This document shows, in pieces, positions 52,584-63,451 of a stretch of 64,000 bases of DNA (its first letter is position 1; each line of letters opens with the position of its first letter). The notes under the pieces are model-generated. The model searched no databases. It was not told the origin of the DNA and saw only the letters and a list, made by a program, of their open reading frames with translations. The DNA is from CAZLRH01 sp964562015. GTDB taxonomy: Bacteria; Verrucomicrobiota; Verrucomicrobiia; Opitutales; JABDGR01. Location of the stretch: contig CAZLRH010000005.1 in NCBI GenBank assembly GCA_964562015.1, positions 124,001-188,000 on the forward strand, written 5' to 3'. The position numbers and the translations under genes were made by a program.

Positions 52584-52964
52584 ATGGGGATCGCGCGCGC
52601 CAAACTACGCTTGGAGAATTCGAAACGGAAGGACTTGCCCGCGCTCGAAGTGGATGCGATGGCGGACACCGGCTCGCTGTTTCTCTGCATTCCCGAGGGG
52701 ATTCGGCTGGAATTGCAGTTGGAGGCCACCTCGCAAAAAGAAGTCACCACGGCCAAGGGCAAGCGGCATTTGTGCCCCTATGTCGGCCCCGTGCGCGTGC
52801 TTTTTGATAATCGTGAATGCTACGTCGGCGCCGTGGTCCTGGGTGATGAAGTGCTCTTGGGCGCGGTTCCCATGGAGGATATGGATTTGGTGGTCGTTCC
52901 TTCCGTGCGCAAGGTCATGCCCAATCCTTTGCATCCCCATTTTGCCGCTGGCCCCGCAAAATAA
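52584..52964 (+). CDS. Retropepsin-like clan AA aspartic protease, small
   Basis: This 126-residue protein contains one aspartic-protease-like strand-turn, LEVDAMADTGSLFLCIPEGI, with the DTGS active-site turn near residue 28. A second half has YVGAVVLGDEVLLGAVPMEDM. Such stand-alone domains work as dimers. The role is unknown, and the gene lies 47 bases after the nucleotidyltransferase gene in the same direction. The last 15 residues include PHFAAGPAK and look disordered. Confidence 0.7.
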   Translation: MGIARAKLRLENSKRKDLPALEVDAMADTGSLFLCIPEGIRLELQLEATSQKEVTTAKGKRHLCPYVGPVRVLFDNRECYVGAVVLGDEVLLGAVPMEDMDLVVVPSVRKVMPNPLHPHFAAGPAK

Positions 52965-53010
52965 GACGCTGGGGTGACCCTTAAGCGGAGACTCGCGCTG
53001 CCGCCTCGCC

Positions 53011-54339
53011 ATGTTCCCGCGCGCCCTTCTTTGTTTTCTGCTGCCCTGCCTCGCCGGAGGGCTGGTGGCCTTCGTTTGGACTCCCCTCGACCGCCATCAA
53101 ACCGAGGAATATTTTGAACTCGCGCAAGCTCCGCCCGGCGCGGAATCCTCGCTTTTCCGGCCGCCGGGCTACGTGGCCTTTCTTCGCGGAGTGGGGGAGT
53201 TGTCCGGCGGGTTGAGCGAAGGAAAATATGCTCCCGTTTACCTCGCGCAGGGCGTCTTGCTGGGCCTCGCGGCGGTCGGATTTTTTTTGGCGGCGGCGCG
53301 CTGGCTGCCACTGTCCGCAGCAAGTTTGCTCGCGCTGGCCTTCGGCTGTCATCCGTTGATGGTGCTGCTTGCGGGCTATGTTCATTATGATTTGTTACAC
53401 GTTACTTTCCTGGTTTGGCTGAGCCTCGCCGTAATGAACGCCTTGGCGGGCGCGCGGCCCTCGCTGGGGTGGGCGCTCGCCGCCGGCCTGCTCGCCGGCC
53501 TGACCACGCTCATCCGCCCGATGACGCTCCTTTTTCCCGCGGTGCTCCTGCTGATGCTTTGCTGGCGGCGCGGGCCCGACGGTCAGCGTCGTTGGCTTGC
53601 CGCCGTCGTGTGCCTTGCGGCCATGGGGTTGACGGTAGCGCCGCGCACCTGGGAGAATTACCAGCGCACCGGCCGTTTCATACCCGTCAATGCGCAATCA
53701 GGTTCCGCCCTCTGGCCGATGACGGAGACCGCCCTGCGGCCCACTTCCGATAATTTCCCCTGGGTTCCCCTCTGGTCGGTGCATGGCGTGTCCTTGCTTG
53801 AGCCCAAACTCGGCGCGGACGCAAAAGCGCCCGATGTCTTTTTTCGCCGCCCCCTCGAGGTTGACGACGTCTTGCGCGCCCGCGCTCGCGCCCAACTCGC
53901 GGCCCAACCCGGCGTTTACCTGAACAACGTTTTTCACAACTTCGTGTTTTTCTGGACGGGCGATTCCCGCCAGCTGGTGCGTGCCTTTTTGTTTTACCAG
54001 CCGGCGGAACATTCTCCTCCGCCCGAAAATTTCTCCATGCGCTATTTTGAAATCCTTAGTGCGGCTTTGCATCTCCTCGGCGCGGCGGGCCTCGTGCTCG
54101 CGTTTTGGCGGCGGGAGGATTCGCTCTGCTGGCTCGGCGCAGCGCTGCTGACCCTCTGGCTCGCGCACAGCCTCGTTTACCTGGACGCCCGCTATCTCTA
54201 TGCCGAAATTCCTTTTCTCTTTTGGTTCTCGGCCTATGCGCTCCGTGCGTCGCTGCCCGCCCGCTGGCCCCGCGCGGAAGTCGCCGCGGGCGGGTTGCTG
54301 GCCGCGTCGTTTTTGGGCCTGGTTTTGGTGCTTATTTGA
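53011..54339 (+). CDS. Polytopic membrane glycosyltransferase-like protein (ArnT/GT39-type), tentative
   Basis: This 442-residue protein has a signal-anchor start (MFPRALLCFLLPCLAGGLVA) and about nine to ten membrane helices. The first loop has TEEYFELAQAPPGAESSLF and RPPGYVAFLRGVG; the RPPGY stretch with nearby acidic residues is typical of PMT/ArnT-type lipid-linked glycosyltransferases. Later ARYLYAEIPFLFWFSAYAL also fits such enzymes. The catalytic Asp-Glu pair usually found in the first loop is not clear, so the assignment is an inference. It would transfer a sugar from a polyprenyl carrier outside the membrane. Confidence 0.6.
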   Translation: MFPRALLCFLLPCLAGGLVAFVWTPLDRHQTEEYFELAQAPPGAESSLFRPPGYVAFLRGVGELSGGLSEGKYAPVYLAQGVLLGLAAVGFFLAAARWLPLSAASLLALAFGCHPLMVLLAGYVHYDLLHVTFLVWLSLAVMNALAGARPSLGWALAAGLLAGLTTLIRPMTLLFPAVLLLMLCWRRGPDGQRRWLAAVVCLAAMGLTVAPRTWENYQRTGRFIPVNAQSGSALWPMTETALRPTSDNFPWVPLWSVHGVSLLEPKLGADAKAPDVFFRRPLEVDDVLRARARAQLAAQPGVYLNNVFHNFVFFWTGDSRQLVRAFLFYQPAEHSPPPENFSMRYFEILSAALHLLGAAGLVLAFWRREDSLCWLGAALLTLWLAHSLVYLDARYLYAEIPFLFWFSAYALRASLPARWPRAEVAAGGLLAASFLGLVLVLI

Positions 54340-54411
54340 CTGTACGGAATTTTACAAACAATCCGCGCAATTATAATGGCCACGCGCCGCCGCATTTGCG
54401 ACACTGCGGGC

Positions 54412-54909
54412 ATGAAGTCGCACGAATTAATGCGCGAGTTGTTGCAACGCGCCAACGCCAAGCAATTGGCGTCGGCCCTGGGCCTTTCCGCCTCGATGAT
54501 TTACAAGTGGGCCGAGCCCTCCGTCACCGGTGGCAGCGGCACGCCCAACCCGCTCGACCGCGTCGAGCAACTGGCCCGGCACACCGACGGCCCGCGCGTC
54601 GCCCAATGGGTGTGCGAGCGCGCCAACGGTTACTACGTGAAAAATCCCGGCGTCAAATCCGACCATCACGAACAGTCCCTCGTCACCGCCACCCACGGCA
54701 TCGTGCAGGAATTCGCCGACATGATTTCCGCCATCGCCACCGCCGCCACCGACAACTCCATCACCGAGGCGGAGGCCAACGCCATTCGCGCCCGGTGGGA
54801 GCAGTTGAAATCGGAAACCGAGGAATTCGTTTGCTGCTGCGAAAAGGGTGACTTCGGCGGACTGTTGCGCCGCCCCGCAGCCCCGGCTAAAGCGGGCGCG
54901 AAAGCTTGA
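54412..54909 (+). CDS. CII-like regulatory protein with a helix-turn-helix, tentative
   Basis: The protein from ATG 54412 is 165 residues and begins MKSHELMRELLQRANAK. QLASALGLSASMIYKWAEP is a helix-turn-helix, followed by NPLDRVEQLARHTDGPRVAQ. This resembles phage CII-type (Phage_CII) regulators that sit in bacterial chromosomes. A frame start 12 codons earlier exists, but the family start is at the Met used here. The C-terminus is Ala/Pro/Lys-rich and disordered. No phage genes surround it, so it may be a domesticated regulator. Confidence 0.6.
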   Translation: MKSHELMRELLQRANAKQLASALGLSASMIYKWAEPSVTGGSGTPNPLDRVEQLARHTDGPRVAQWVCERANGYYVKNPGVKSDHHEQSLVTATHGIVQEFADMISAIATAATDNSITEAEANAIRARWEQLKSETEEFVCCCEKGDFGGLLRRPAAPAKAGAKA

Positions 54910-55091
54910 GTGGTGAAGTAAGCCGGATGTTCGAGCGCCTGTGCCAGTATCCTAGTCGCCCGTTTTTCCGCGCGCTCGCAGGACTGCCCTTGCCAGTCCG
55001 CGAACGCGGTGATTTTATGGGGAAAGGGAAAGCGGACCACCTCACCGCACCCTTCGCCAAACTTTCGCGCGCGCCACGCTTTGCCCCGACC

Positions 55092-56174
55092 ATGGAAACG
55101 CAGTCCCCAGCCCGCCCCCAACCGCCGACCGCCCGCCGTCTTTTCCTTTGGTTCGCCTTGCTTGTGGTCGGGGCCTTGATCATTGGCGCAGTCTCGTCCA
55201 CGCTCTCGCGCCGATATGCACAAAGTGCGGGGAAATTGCCGGAATCTTCCTGGCCCACCGCGCGCGACCATCTCCTGCCCAGCCTGCAAAAACAGTGGAC
55301 CGGCGCCGGGCAACAACTCAAGGATGGCGAACTCGGCGCGGCCTACGAAAGCATTATTTTTGGCCGCCGGCTGCTCGCGCCCTTTTTGCCCGCGTACGGA
55401 AATGAGCCGATTCAGCGTGGCCAGGCGCAGCCGACGTTGCAGGAATTCTACGACGACTGGCAAAAAAAATTCGCGGCCGGCCTCGACCAAGGCCTGCCCG
55501 CGATTCTCCGCCGCCTCGGTGAAGGCCGCGAAAAACTGGTCACCGTGGGCGATTTTAAACAGGTCGGGTTCCCGCAGTTGGCCGACACCGTCTTGCAGCA
55601 CAAGGAGGAAATCATCGCCGCCCGCGCCGCCGCCGCGCCCCGGTTTCTCCGCGTGGATTTGGCCGGCCCGGCCAGTTACCACGAACTGCTGGAGAAGAAT
55701 TTGCGCGCCAAATTTCCCCCGGGCACCGACGGCATCCTGCTCTTTGAGGCGCCCCTTTCTGCCGCCGAGGAGGCCGCCACCTGGCGCAGCTTCACCTACG
55801 GGGTCGACGAGAAATTGATGCGGTACTTCGACGGCCCCGACCAAAAGCAACCACCCCTGCTCGCGCTGCCATCGTCAGCCACCGTGATTTGGACCGTCCA
55901 TCCCGGCCCGGGCCGGGCGACCACCTGGGACCGCCCCTTTACCCATCCCTTTACGTCCGGCGTGCCCGCGACCCTGCGCGTCATCAAAAACTTCTTCGGC
56001 CAAATCGTCAACCAGGGCGACTGGCCCCAACCCGCCCCCTTTGCTCAGAAACTCAGTTCCTCGATCAACACCTGGCTCGAGCAAAACCTCCCGCCCTTCG
56101 CCGTGAAGGACGCCTCCGTTGTGCCAGTACCCACGCCAGGCAACCTTCCTCAAGCCGCAGCTCCTGACGGGTGA
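55092..56174 (+). CDS. Single-pass membrane protein of unknown function
   Basis: This 360-residue protein from ATG 55092 has a Pro-rich cytoplasmic N-terminus, one membrane helix (about residues 15-37, RLFLWFALLVVGALIIGAV) and a periplasmic part of about 320 residues. I see no enzymatic motif. Stretches such as TLQEFYDDWQKKFAAGLDQG and LRVDLAGPASYHELLEKNL suggest a helical and beta mixed fold. The in-frame start at 54906 would overlap the previous gene and add 62 residues without hydrophobic character, so I prefer the later start. It shares its direction with the CII-like gene. Confidence 0.6.
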   Translation: METQSPARPQPPTARRLFLWFALLVVGALIIGAVSSTLSRRYAQSAGKLPESSWPTARDHLLPSLQKQWTGAGQQLKDGELGAAYESIIFGRRLLAPFLPAYGNEPIQRGQAQPTLQEFYDDWQKKFAAGLDQGLPAILRRLGEGREKLVTVGDFKQVGFPQLADTVLQHKEEIIAARAAAAPRFLRVDLAGPASYHELLEKNLRAKFPPGTDGILLFEAPLSAAEEAATWRSFTYGVDEKLMRYFDGPDQKQPPLLALPSSATVIWTVHPGPGRATTWDRPFTHPFTSGVPATLRVIKNFFGQIVNQGDWPQPAPFAQKLSSSINTWLEQNLPPFAVKDASVVPVPTPGNLPQAAAPDG

Positions 56175-56181
56175 GCCCTTT

Positions 56182-56382
56182 TTATTTCCGCGACGCCGGG
56201 GTTGCACCAGTAGCCTCGTCGTGCGCGCGTGATTCCTGCACCGACGGCGTCCGCGAAATCTGCGCATGCGGTGTTGATGAATAGTGCGTTTCCCGTAACT
56301 TCGCCACCCGCTGGCATAAATCCCGCAGGTCGCTAACTTTGCGCATCAGTTGGTCCACGTCTCGCATTTTGGATGGCTTCAA
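56182..56382 (-). CDS. Small companion protein of the nucleotidyltransferase remnant, tentative
   Basis: This 66-residue frame starts at ATG 56382 inside the end of the nucleotidyltransferase frame (50-base overlap in another frame). MRKVSDLRDLCQRVAKLRET reads as an amphipathic helix. Such small helical partners are common after this kind of nucleotidyltransferase, but here the enzyme is broken. Whether this frame is translated is uncertain. Confidence 0.4.
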   Translation of the reverse strand: MKPSKMRDVDQLMRKVSDLRDLCQRVAKLRETHYSSTPHAQISRTPSVQESRAHDEATGATPASRK

Positions 56383-56815
56383 TATCTGCCTGGTCGAGTT
56401 TAGAATTACGAAAAAGCTTGAGCCAAATCAAGTCCTCCTTGGCCGCGAATCGCATTAGGCCGGCCGCAGTTTTAGCGATCTCTGCGCGCTCCACGATTTG
56501 GGCATAACGTTCTTCCCCGCTTACCATAACGTCCACCATCATATGTTCCTCACCCTCAAAGCGACTGAACCGATGCACGGTCAGTTTTGTGTCTTGAAAG
56601 GTCTACGGCGTGGCCTCTATTAGATAATTCAACTCGCGCATCACCCCACGGATCGTATCGATATCCTTGGCCAAAAAGAGAAAATCCAGATCTTCGGTGG
56701 CGCGGGCAAACGCATGGTAGGCCACGGCCAGGCCGCCAATGACTGCATACGGCAGGTTTCGGCGGTGAAACGCCTCCGTCAAGCGAATGAGCTCACCGTA
56801 CAAAGTAATGGCCAT
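56333..56815 (-). pseudogene. Nucleotidyltransferase (AbiEii/MNT-like) gene broken by a stop
   Basis: The frame begins MAITLYGELIRLTEAFHRRN and contains PYAVIGGLAVAYHAFARATE followed by DLDFLF. This is the GG...D.D nucleotidyltransferase core, with the metal-binding Asp pair. After 70 codons it meets TAG at 56603-56605, in EATP*TFQDTKLTV. The same frame continues (HRFSRFEGEEHMMVDVMV, AKEDLIWLKLFRNSKL, DQADIEAIQ) to 56333. One base change would restore a protein of about 160 residues. Related proteins are the toxin or effector half of some two-gene defence or toxin-antitoxin systems. Confidence 0.78.
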
Positions 56816-56949
56816 GACGGGATGATTTGTCGAGCAAGGCCAAACTTCTTCAAAATTGCAATGCTAACGGGTCGCTTTGGTAAGTTAGTGCGCACGAGGG
56901 CATTTTCGCCCCAAGGCGTGACGCCGGGTTTGTCCTATTTCCTCCCTGC

Positions 56950-58359
<1,410 letters not shown>

Positions 58360-58468
58360 GTGTTTTTTGGTTCGAAGGGAACAAGCGGTTCGGTATGCTG
58401 CGGACGCCAGATCGTAGCCGGGGCCATCCCGCGCGGCGCTTTGGCCAGTGCAGAACTCCGGATGTTAA

Positions 58469-60691
58469 ATGCCTACTGTGACCGCACAAGACTTTTTGCC
58501 CAAAAATCGGCGCCCGGACGAACCGGCGGAGGGCGAACGGCCGCTCGGCGTCGCGTGGGTCACGGTCGTTCTCGGCGGCCTGCTCGTGCTGGGCAATGTG
58601 CTGGAACTCGGGGGCGTCCAAGGCGCGGCCTGCGAATGGTCCGCCTGGATGCTCGCGGGCCTCGTGCTGGCGTACGGTGTTAGCCTCGGCCTTGAGGGTG
58701 GGGCAGACACCGAAGGCCTGCGCCTGCCCCGCCTGCCTTTGATTGTCCTGCCTTTCGTCGTGTGGCTGGGTTTTGCCTGGTGGCACGACACCGTGAATCC
58801 CTGGGCCGCCCAGCAAACTTTTTTCCTCGCGGCCCAAGCCTGGCTCCTCGCCTGGGTCGTCGCTGCCACGCCCGGCGAACGCTCCCTGTCCTGGGCCTGG
58901 CTCATCGTGGTGGGCGTGGCTGCGGCGATGGCACTCGTCGCGGCCGTCGCCTGGCAGCACGGTGGCGAAAGCCTCTGGCTCCCGCTCGAACGCGAATTGC
59001 CGGCCGAATGGATGGGCCGCTGGAGCGGCACGCTCCCCACGCCCGCCGCCCTCGGCGGCCTGCTCGTGCTCGGCGGTGCGCCTCTGCTCGTGTTGGGTTT
59101 GTCCCGCCGCCTCGCTTACAAATGGCGCATGGTCCTCAGTTATGCGGGCGTGATACTTCTTACCGGCGCGGTCGGCACTTACTCGCTCGGTGCGTGGCTG
59201 GGAATTTTGGCCGTGTGGGTCGCGCTGCCTTGGGTCATTGGCGGCACCGCCCGCGAACGCCGTTTCGGCTTGTGCGCCGTGACAAGCCTTCTGGTCGTCT
59301 GCGCGCTCGCGGGCTGGTATCTCACGCGCTCCGGCCCTGAAGGCGCCCGCAAATGGATTCTCCTCCAAGCCGGCGAACCCGCCGCCGGTGATGCCTGGAC
59401 CACCCTGCACCACGCCCTCCAAAACAACCTCTGGCTTGGCGGGCGCGGTCAACCCTATGCCGACCTCAGCCGCGACGCCGGCGCCTTCGGCCGCGGCAAT
59501 GGTTGGGCCTACGGTTTCGGTGATTGGTCCGATCTGGCCGCCACCTGGGGCCTTGTCGGCTTCGGCCTCGCCGCCCTCGCGTTTGCCACCTTGCTCGCCG
59601 CCGGCTGGCTCAGTTGGGCCAAACTTCCCTTCTCCCTTTCCGGCGCGCGCGACGCCGACGACTCCTCCGCCGACGCCGCACCGCCGGAATCGCCTACGCC
59701 CGAAACCAAAGTCCTCCTCGGCGCGGCCACGCTCGGCCTCACCGGCTTTGCCGTCACGATGCTGGCGGCGCGCACGCTGAATATTCCCGCGCTGGTTTAT
59801 GCGCTCGCCGTCGTCGCCGGCGTCATTTCGCGCAACGTTCCGCAACGCGGCGGCCTCGTGCGCCTGCCGCCCCTGTGGCGGTGGACGCTCGGCCTCGGCG
59901 TCGCAGCGATCCTTGCGTCGTGGACCGTCGGCACCGTCGCGCCTGCCGCGCGCGCGCAAATCAAACTCGACCAAGCCGTCAAGCGCCTCGAACTCAATCC
60001 TCCCGTCCTGCGCCGCAATCCCAATCTCCTCCCCGACGCCGAAGTCGAACTCCTCACCGCGCTCGCCGCCGACCCCTCCTGCGCGCCCGCGTGGACGGAA
60101 CTCGCCCGCCTCCAGCTCGAAAAATCCACCTTCGACCCCGTGAACTTCGAAGCCTTCAGCCAGCAAGCCGGCGAAGCCGCCCGCCGCGCGCTTCTCCTCG
60201 CGCCCGATTCCGCGTCCGCGCACGCCGCCCGCGCGCTCGCCCGCCTCCTCGACAATCATTTTGCCGACGCCACCCGCCACGCCCTCGAGGCCCTCGAACT
60301 CGCCCCCACGAACCTCGGCGTTCAATACGACGCCGTCGCCATCTTTGCGCTCGACCCCGCGCACCGGCCCGACGCCCAGCACCTCATTGAAATCGTCCGC
60401 CACAGCACTTTTCCCCGCGAACATTTCAACCACCTCGAAGAAGCGCTCAAGTGGGCCGAAACCTCCACCATCCCGCTCCTCGGCCGCCGCCAACGCAGCC
60501 TGCCGCCCTTTTATCAACCCCCGGCCATCTGGCCGCCCCTCGACGGCGTCCCCGAAGGCACCCACGCCGCCACCGTCCGCGCCAACCTCAACCGCCCGGC
60601 CGCGAAACCGCCCACCCCCGCCAACGCAAATCCAACTTCCACCTCCGTGCCTGTAAAACCTTCACCGCCGTCGCCCATGCCTGTCAAATAG
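58469..60691 (+). CDS. O-antigen-ligase-like membrane protein with C-terminal TPR region
   Basis: This 740-residue protein has about ten to twelve membrane helices in its first 470 residues. The periplasmic loop (about residues 300-350) resembles the Wzy_C/O-antigen ligase region, with HHALQNNLWLGGRGQPY. After residue 500 come several TPR-like helix pairs (LTALAADPSCAPAWTELARL, ARRALLLAPDSASAHAARAL, HALEALELAPTNLGVQYDAV). The tail is Pro-rich (PAAKPPTPANANPTSTSVP). It could polymerise or ligate surface polysaccharide. The 3' end is duplicated at 63671-63776 beyond the next two genes. Confidence 0.75.
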   Translation: MPTVTAQDFLPKNRRPDEPAEGERPLGVAWVTVVLGGLLVLGNVLELGGVQGAACEWSAWMLAGLVLAYGVSLGLEGGADTEGLRLPRLPLIVLPFVVWLGFAWWHDTVNPWAAQQTFFLAAQAWLLAWVVAATPGERSLSWAWLIVVGVAAAMALVAAVAWQHGGESLWLPLERELPAEWMGRWSGTLPTPAALGGLLVLGGAPLLVLGLSRRLAYKWRMVLSYAGVILLTGAVGTYSLGAWLGILAVWVALPWVIGGTARERRFGLCAVTSLLVVCALAGWYLTRSGPEGARKWILLQAGEPAAGDAWTTLHHALQNNLWLGGRGQPYADLSRDAGAFGRGNGWAYGFGDWSDLAATWGLVGFGLAALAFATLLAAGWLSWAKLPFSLSGARDADDSSADAAPPESPTPETKVLLGAATLGLTGFAVTMLAARTLNIPALVYALAVVAGVISRNVPQRGGLVRLPPLWRWTLGLGVAAILASWTVGTVAPAARAQIKLDQAVKRLELNPPVLRRNPNLLPDAEVELLTALAADPSCAPAWTELARLQLEKSTFDPVNFEAFSQQAGEAARRALLLAPDSASAHAARALARLLDNHFADATRHALEALELAPTNLGVQYDAVAIFALDPAHRPDAQHLIEIVRHSTFPREHFNHLEEALKWAETSTIPLLGRRQRSLPPFYQPPAIWPPLDGVPEGTHAATVRANLNRPAAKPPTPANANPTSTSVPVKPSPPSPMPVK

Positions 60692-60695
60692 TCCG
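60592..60695 (+). repeat. Direct repeat, copy 1 (3' end of the O-antigen-ligase-like gene)
   Basis: The last about 100 bases of the gene, including the stop TAG and GTCCG after it, recur at 63671-63776. Bases 60598-60651 are identical to 63679-63732 (54 of 54), and the remainder is similar with scattered mismatches. Confidence 0.9.
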
Positions 60696-61114
60696 CCCTG
60701 TTTTTTATCGCTTCCAGTAAGCCCCCATGACAAAGATAAATATTTACAGAAGAAAACGAAGAGAACAAAGCTGCTGCTTCGTTTACTCCGTTGCCTCCTG
60801 AAAAATAAAGGCTCTGCGCCTCCGATTATAACTGATTAGAAGTTACTTTTTTAGAGGAAGGGGAAGGGTGGCGGGTTAAAAAGATGATTCAAAATTCAAT
60901 ATTTAACATCCAGTCCGTCTGCAGTTGATTTTATGTTTTTCATTTTAAGTTTTGAATTCCTTTCCCTCTTACCGCCGCCATCCATCGTTGTTTAATCATA
61001 CGGGCGGTCAAAGTACCGTTCTTGTGCCTGCCGTTGGTCACCCCAGGTCATCCTTCATTAAGCTGTTTACATTGAGATTGACACGCGATTTGGTCAAAGT
61101 TAAAGCCGATCACT
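60692..61114. other. 423-base spacer before the small membrane gene pair
   Basis: No gene seen. An AT-rich stretch with TTCAAAATTCAATATTT-like repeats lies near 60888-60955. CTGATTAGAAGTTACTTTTT (60832-60851) resembles CTGATAGGAAGTTGCTTTTT (63083-63102). These matches flank the gene pair. Confidence 0.55.
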
Positions 61115-61480
61115 ATGAATGCGCGGTTCCCGATACTGTCATTTTTTGTGACTTTTTTGCGGCTGGCGGGAATTCTCCTTCTCGTGCTTGGTTTGTGCGA
61201 ACTTTGGAGCAGCCTCAATTTTTGGCTTCAACCACCGGATCCGGTTCGCGATGGCGCCGCGGCTGAGCGGCTGCTTGACTTCCTGAGGCTTCCCCCGGAT
61301 TTTGCCCCGCCCAGGGTCGTTTTGATATATAAATCCATCATTCTTATTTTTACCGGGTTCATGGGTGTCAGCACGGGGTTTACCTTTTCCATCATCGGCG
61401 AAGCGGTCGGCGTTCTGTTTGCCATAGAAGGCAATACACGGAAGGCTGCAACTGCCGCCGCGGATTCCACCGTTGCCTGA
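61115..61480 (+). CDS. Small two-helix membrane protein, paralogue of the next gene's N-terminus
   Basis: This 121-residue protein begins MNARFPILSFFVTFLRLAGI and has two membrane regions (about residues 8-32 and 72-98). Between them lies RLLDFLRLPPDFAPPRVVLI, and the second helix is followed by GVLFAIEGNTRK. The same order and several identical segments (FPILS, DFAPP, GVLFAIEGNTRK) occur in the N-terminal part of the protein at 61515. The function is unknown; the segment is probably a membrane anchor module. It lies 34 bases upstream of that gene. Confidence 0.8.
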   Translation: MNARFPILSFFVTFLRLAGILLLVLGLCELWSSLNFWLQPPDPVRDGAAAERLLDFLRLPPDFAPPRVVLIYKSIILIFTGFMGVSTGFTFSIIGEAVGVLFAIEGNTRKAATAAADSTVA

Positions 61481-61514
61481 ACGACCGCCTCACTAACGCA
61501 CCCTCAGACGATCC

Positions 61515-63065
61515 ATGAATGTCCGTTTCCCCATATTGTCGGTGCTCTCGACGCTTATGCGATTGGGCGGCTTTCTCCTATTCGCCGCAGGCGGTTGGCT
61601 ATTCTGGATCGGTTGTAAACAATTCCAGCACGGACCCGACCCCGCGGTCGCCTATCAATTGTTGAATGCATTGGGCTTGCCGATGGACTTCGCCCCGCCC
61701 GGCATCGTGGTTGGCGCGAAAGTACTGCTCCTGCTTTTGGCTGGCGGGCTTGGTTTAATCTTCGGGCTGGTACTGATTATGGCCGGCGAACTGGTCGGAG
61801 TTCTGTTCGCCATCGAAGGAAACACGCGAAAATTGAAGAAGGGCTTGGAGGCGTCACGCGAACTACAGCAGACCAAAGCCAATGCCAAGGAGACGACATC
61901 AGAGGAAGGGTCTTGGCTTGAACGAATACGAGTGCATCTGGGCTGGATTCCGAAGGAGGCGAACTTTGGGTTTTTCTTCAATATTTCGTATGCGGAGACA
62001 GGCATCTATCCCACGCTTAACCTAACCCAGAAATTGCAGGGGCACTATAATACGATTTTAGGTTCAACACGCTTAAAGGACCGATTTATCGAGGCTTGCT
62101 GGATGGCTTCCTTTGGATTTGCCCCGGCGATGGTCAAACTCGGGGAATGTTACCTGCATGGACTTGGCGTGCAGCAAAACGCGATTGAGGCGGCAAAGTG
62201 GTTTCAGGCAGTCCTTAAGCCAAATTGTTTGCCTTCACCTGGCATGAGACAATTCTGGTTGGTTTGGAGGGTTGGCGCCGCAATCATGGCGAGTATCATA
62301 ATTCTTGGCGGTTGCATTTCTTTATTGAGCAATAATGCGATGGGAATAGGTGGGAAGCTGTTAGTTACACTCTTCGGAGTCGGATTGATTGTAAGCATGT
62401 GGGGGTCGTGGCTGAGTGTTTGGAAAGACACAAGCAAGGAACTTTACAATGACGCCGGCCCAAGGGCCAGGATTTCTCTTGGAGCATGTTATGCCATGGG
62501 CATGGGCGTAGATAAAAATCCAACTGAGGCCGCGCGCCTGTTTCGCGAAGTTACCGAGGATCGCTTCATTGAATCCGCAAAATACGGGTTGGCTGTATTA
62601 GGTCAGTCTCCAAGCGCATACATGGAGCCTCGTGAGATCAAGCCGGACCCCGCTCCGCAAAGCAATGAAGCCGCGGCCGCCAAGCTCAAAATCGCGGCCG
62701 AAAACGGAGACTCTGACGCTATGCACGCCTTGGGCGAGGTTTGCGCAAAGAGCGGCAACACCGCAGAAGCCGTGCGATGGTGGCAGAAGGCAGCTGAGCA
62801 AGGCAACCCCGACGCGTTGTATCAACTGGGCGCGACTTGGGAAGCTGCGACGAGTGTGCCGGATAACCATGCCAACGCCATAAAATATTGGAAGCTTGCC
62901 GGAGAAAAGGGCCACGTGGAGGCGTTGAACCGGCTAACTTGGCTGTACACGAAAACATCAGGAAACGGGGCGGACGATGCTGAGGTTATGCGATGGTTGA
63001 AACTTGCCGCCGACAAGGGAAGTCGCGATGCCCGAAAGGAATTGGAGAGAAGAGGTTTGGCTTAA
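61515..63065 (+). CDS. Sel1-repeat protein with an N-terminal membrane module
   Basis: This 516-residue protein has an N-terminal membrane module (about residues 1-115) paralogous to the small protein at 61115. A central region contains helices FGFAPAMVKLGECYLHGLGV, where Sel1-like repeats start. Two further membrane helices lie near residues 250-305. The C-terminal half has more Sel1 units (AKYGLAVLGQSP, GDSDAMHALGEVCAKSGN, GNPDALYQLGATWE, GHVEALNRLTWLY). Sel1 repeats form scaffold surfaces for protein contacts. The inserted helices between repeat groups are unusual. The gene lies between two direct repeats of the upstream gene's 3' end. Confidence 0.8.
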   Translation: MNVRFPILSVLSTLMRLGGFLLFAAGGWLFWIGCKQFQHGPDPAVAYQLLNALGLPMDFAPPGIVVGAKVLLLLLAGGLGLIFGLVLIMAGELVGVLFAIEGNTRKLKKGLEASRELQQTKANAKETTSEEGSWLERIRVHLGWIPKEANFGFFFNISYAETGIYPTLNLTQKLQGHYNTILGSTRLKDRFIEACWMASFGFAPAMVKLGECYLHGLGVQQNAIEAAKWFQAVLKPNCLPSPGMRQFWLVWRVGAAIMASIIILGGCISLLSNNAMGIGGKLLVTLFGVGLIVSMWGSWLSVWKDTSKELYNDAGPRARISLGACYAMGMGVDKNPTEAARLFREVTEDRFIESAKYGLAVLGQSPSAYMEPREIKPDPAPQSNEAAAAKLKIAAENGDSDAMHALGEVCAKSGNTAEAVRWWQKAAEQGNPDALYQLGATWEAATSVPDNHANAIKYWKLAGEKGHVEALNRLTWLYTKTSGNGADDAEVMRWLKLAADKGSRDARKELERRGLA

Positions 63066-63451
63066 ACCAACATCATGCTTTACTGATAGGAAGTTGCTTT
63101 TTTGGGGGGGGAGGGGAATACAAGGGGGCGCGGGGATGGGTGGGGGTTAAGCACACCTTTTGCTAATGGTTGGCGCGTAGGTTCATTTATTTTTTACTTC
63201 GCAGTAGACATTGTACCGAGCAATCACGTTTTTCCCAAATAATAAAGTTTCCATAGAGCCAAGACTCGAAGCATTATACCTCCAAATCCAGCTTTGATTT
63301 TTCAATTTTTTCTCCACTAATAACGGGAAACGTAGGGTTCATCGGGCTACGTTAAAATAATCGGTGTAACGTGCAAGCCAGGGATTTTGACTAAGCTGAT
63401 GCTGGAAGGAATATTCACTGCGAAAGCGGTAATTTGGCATGTCGGTCGGCC

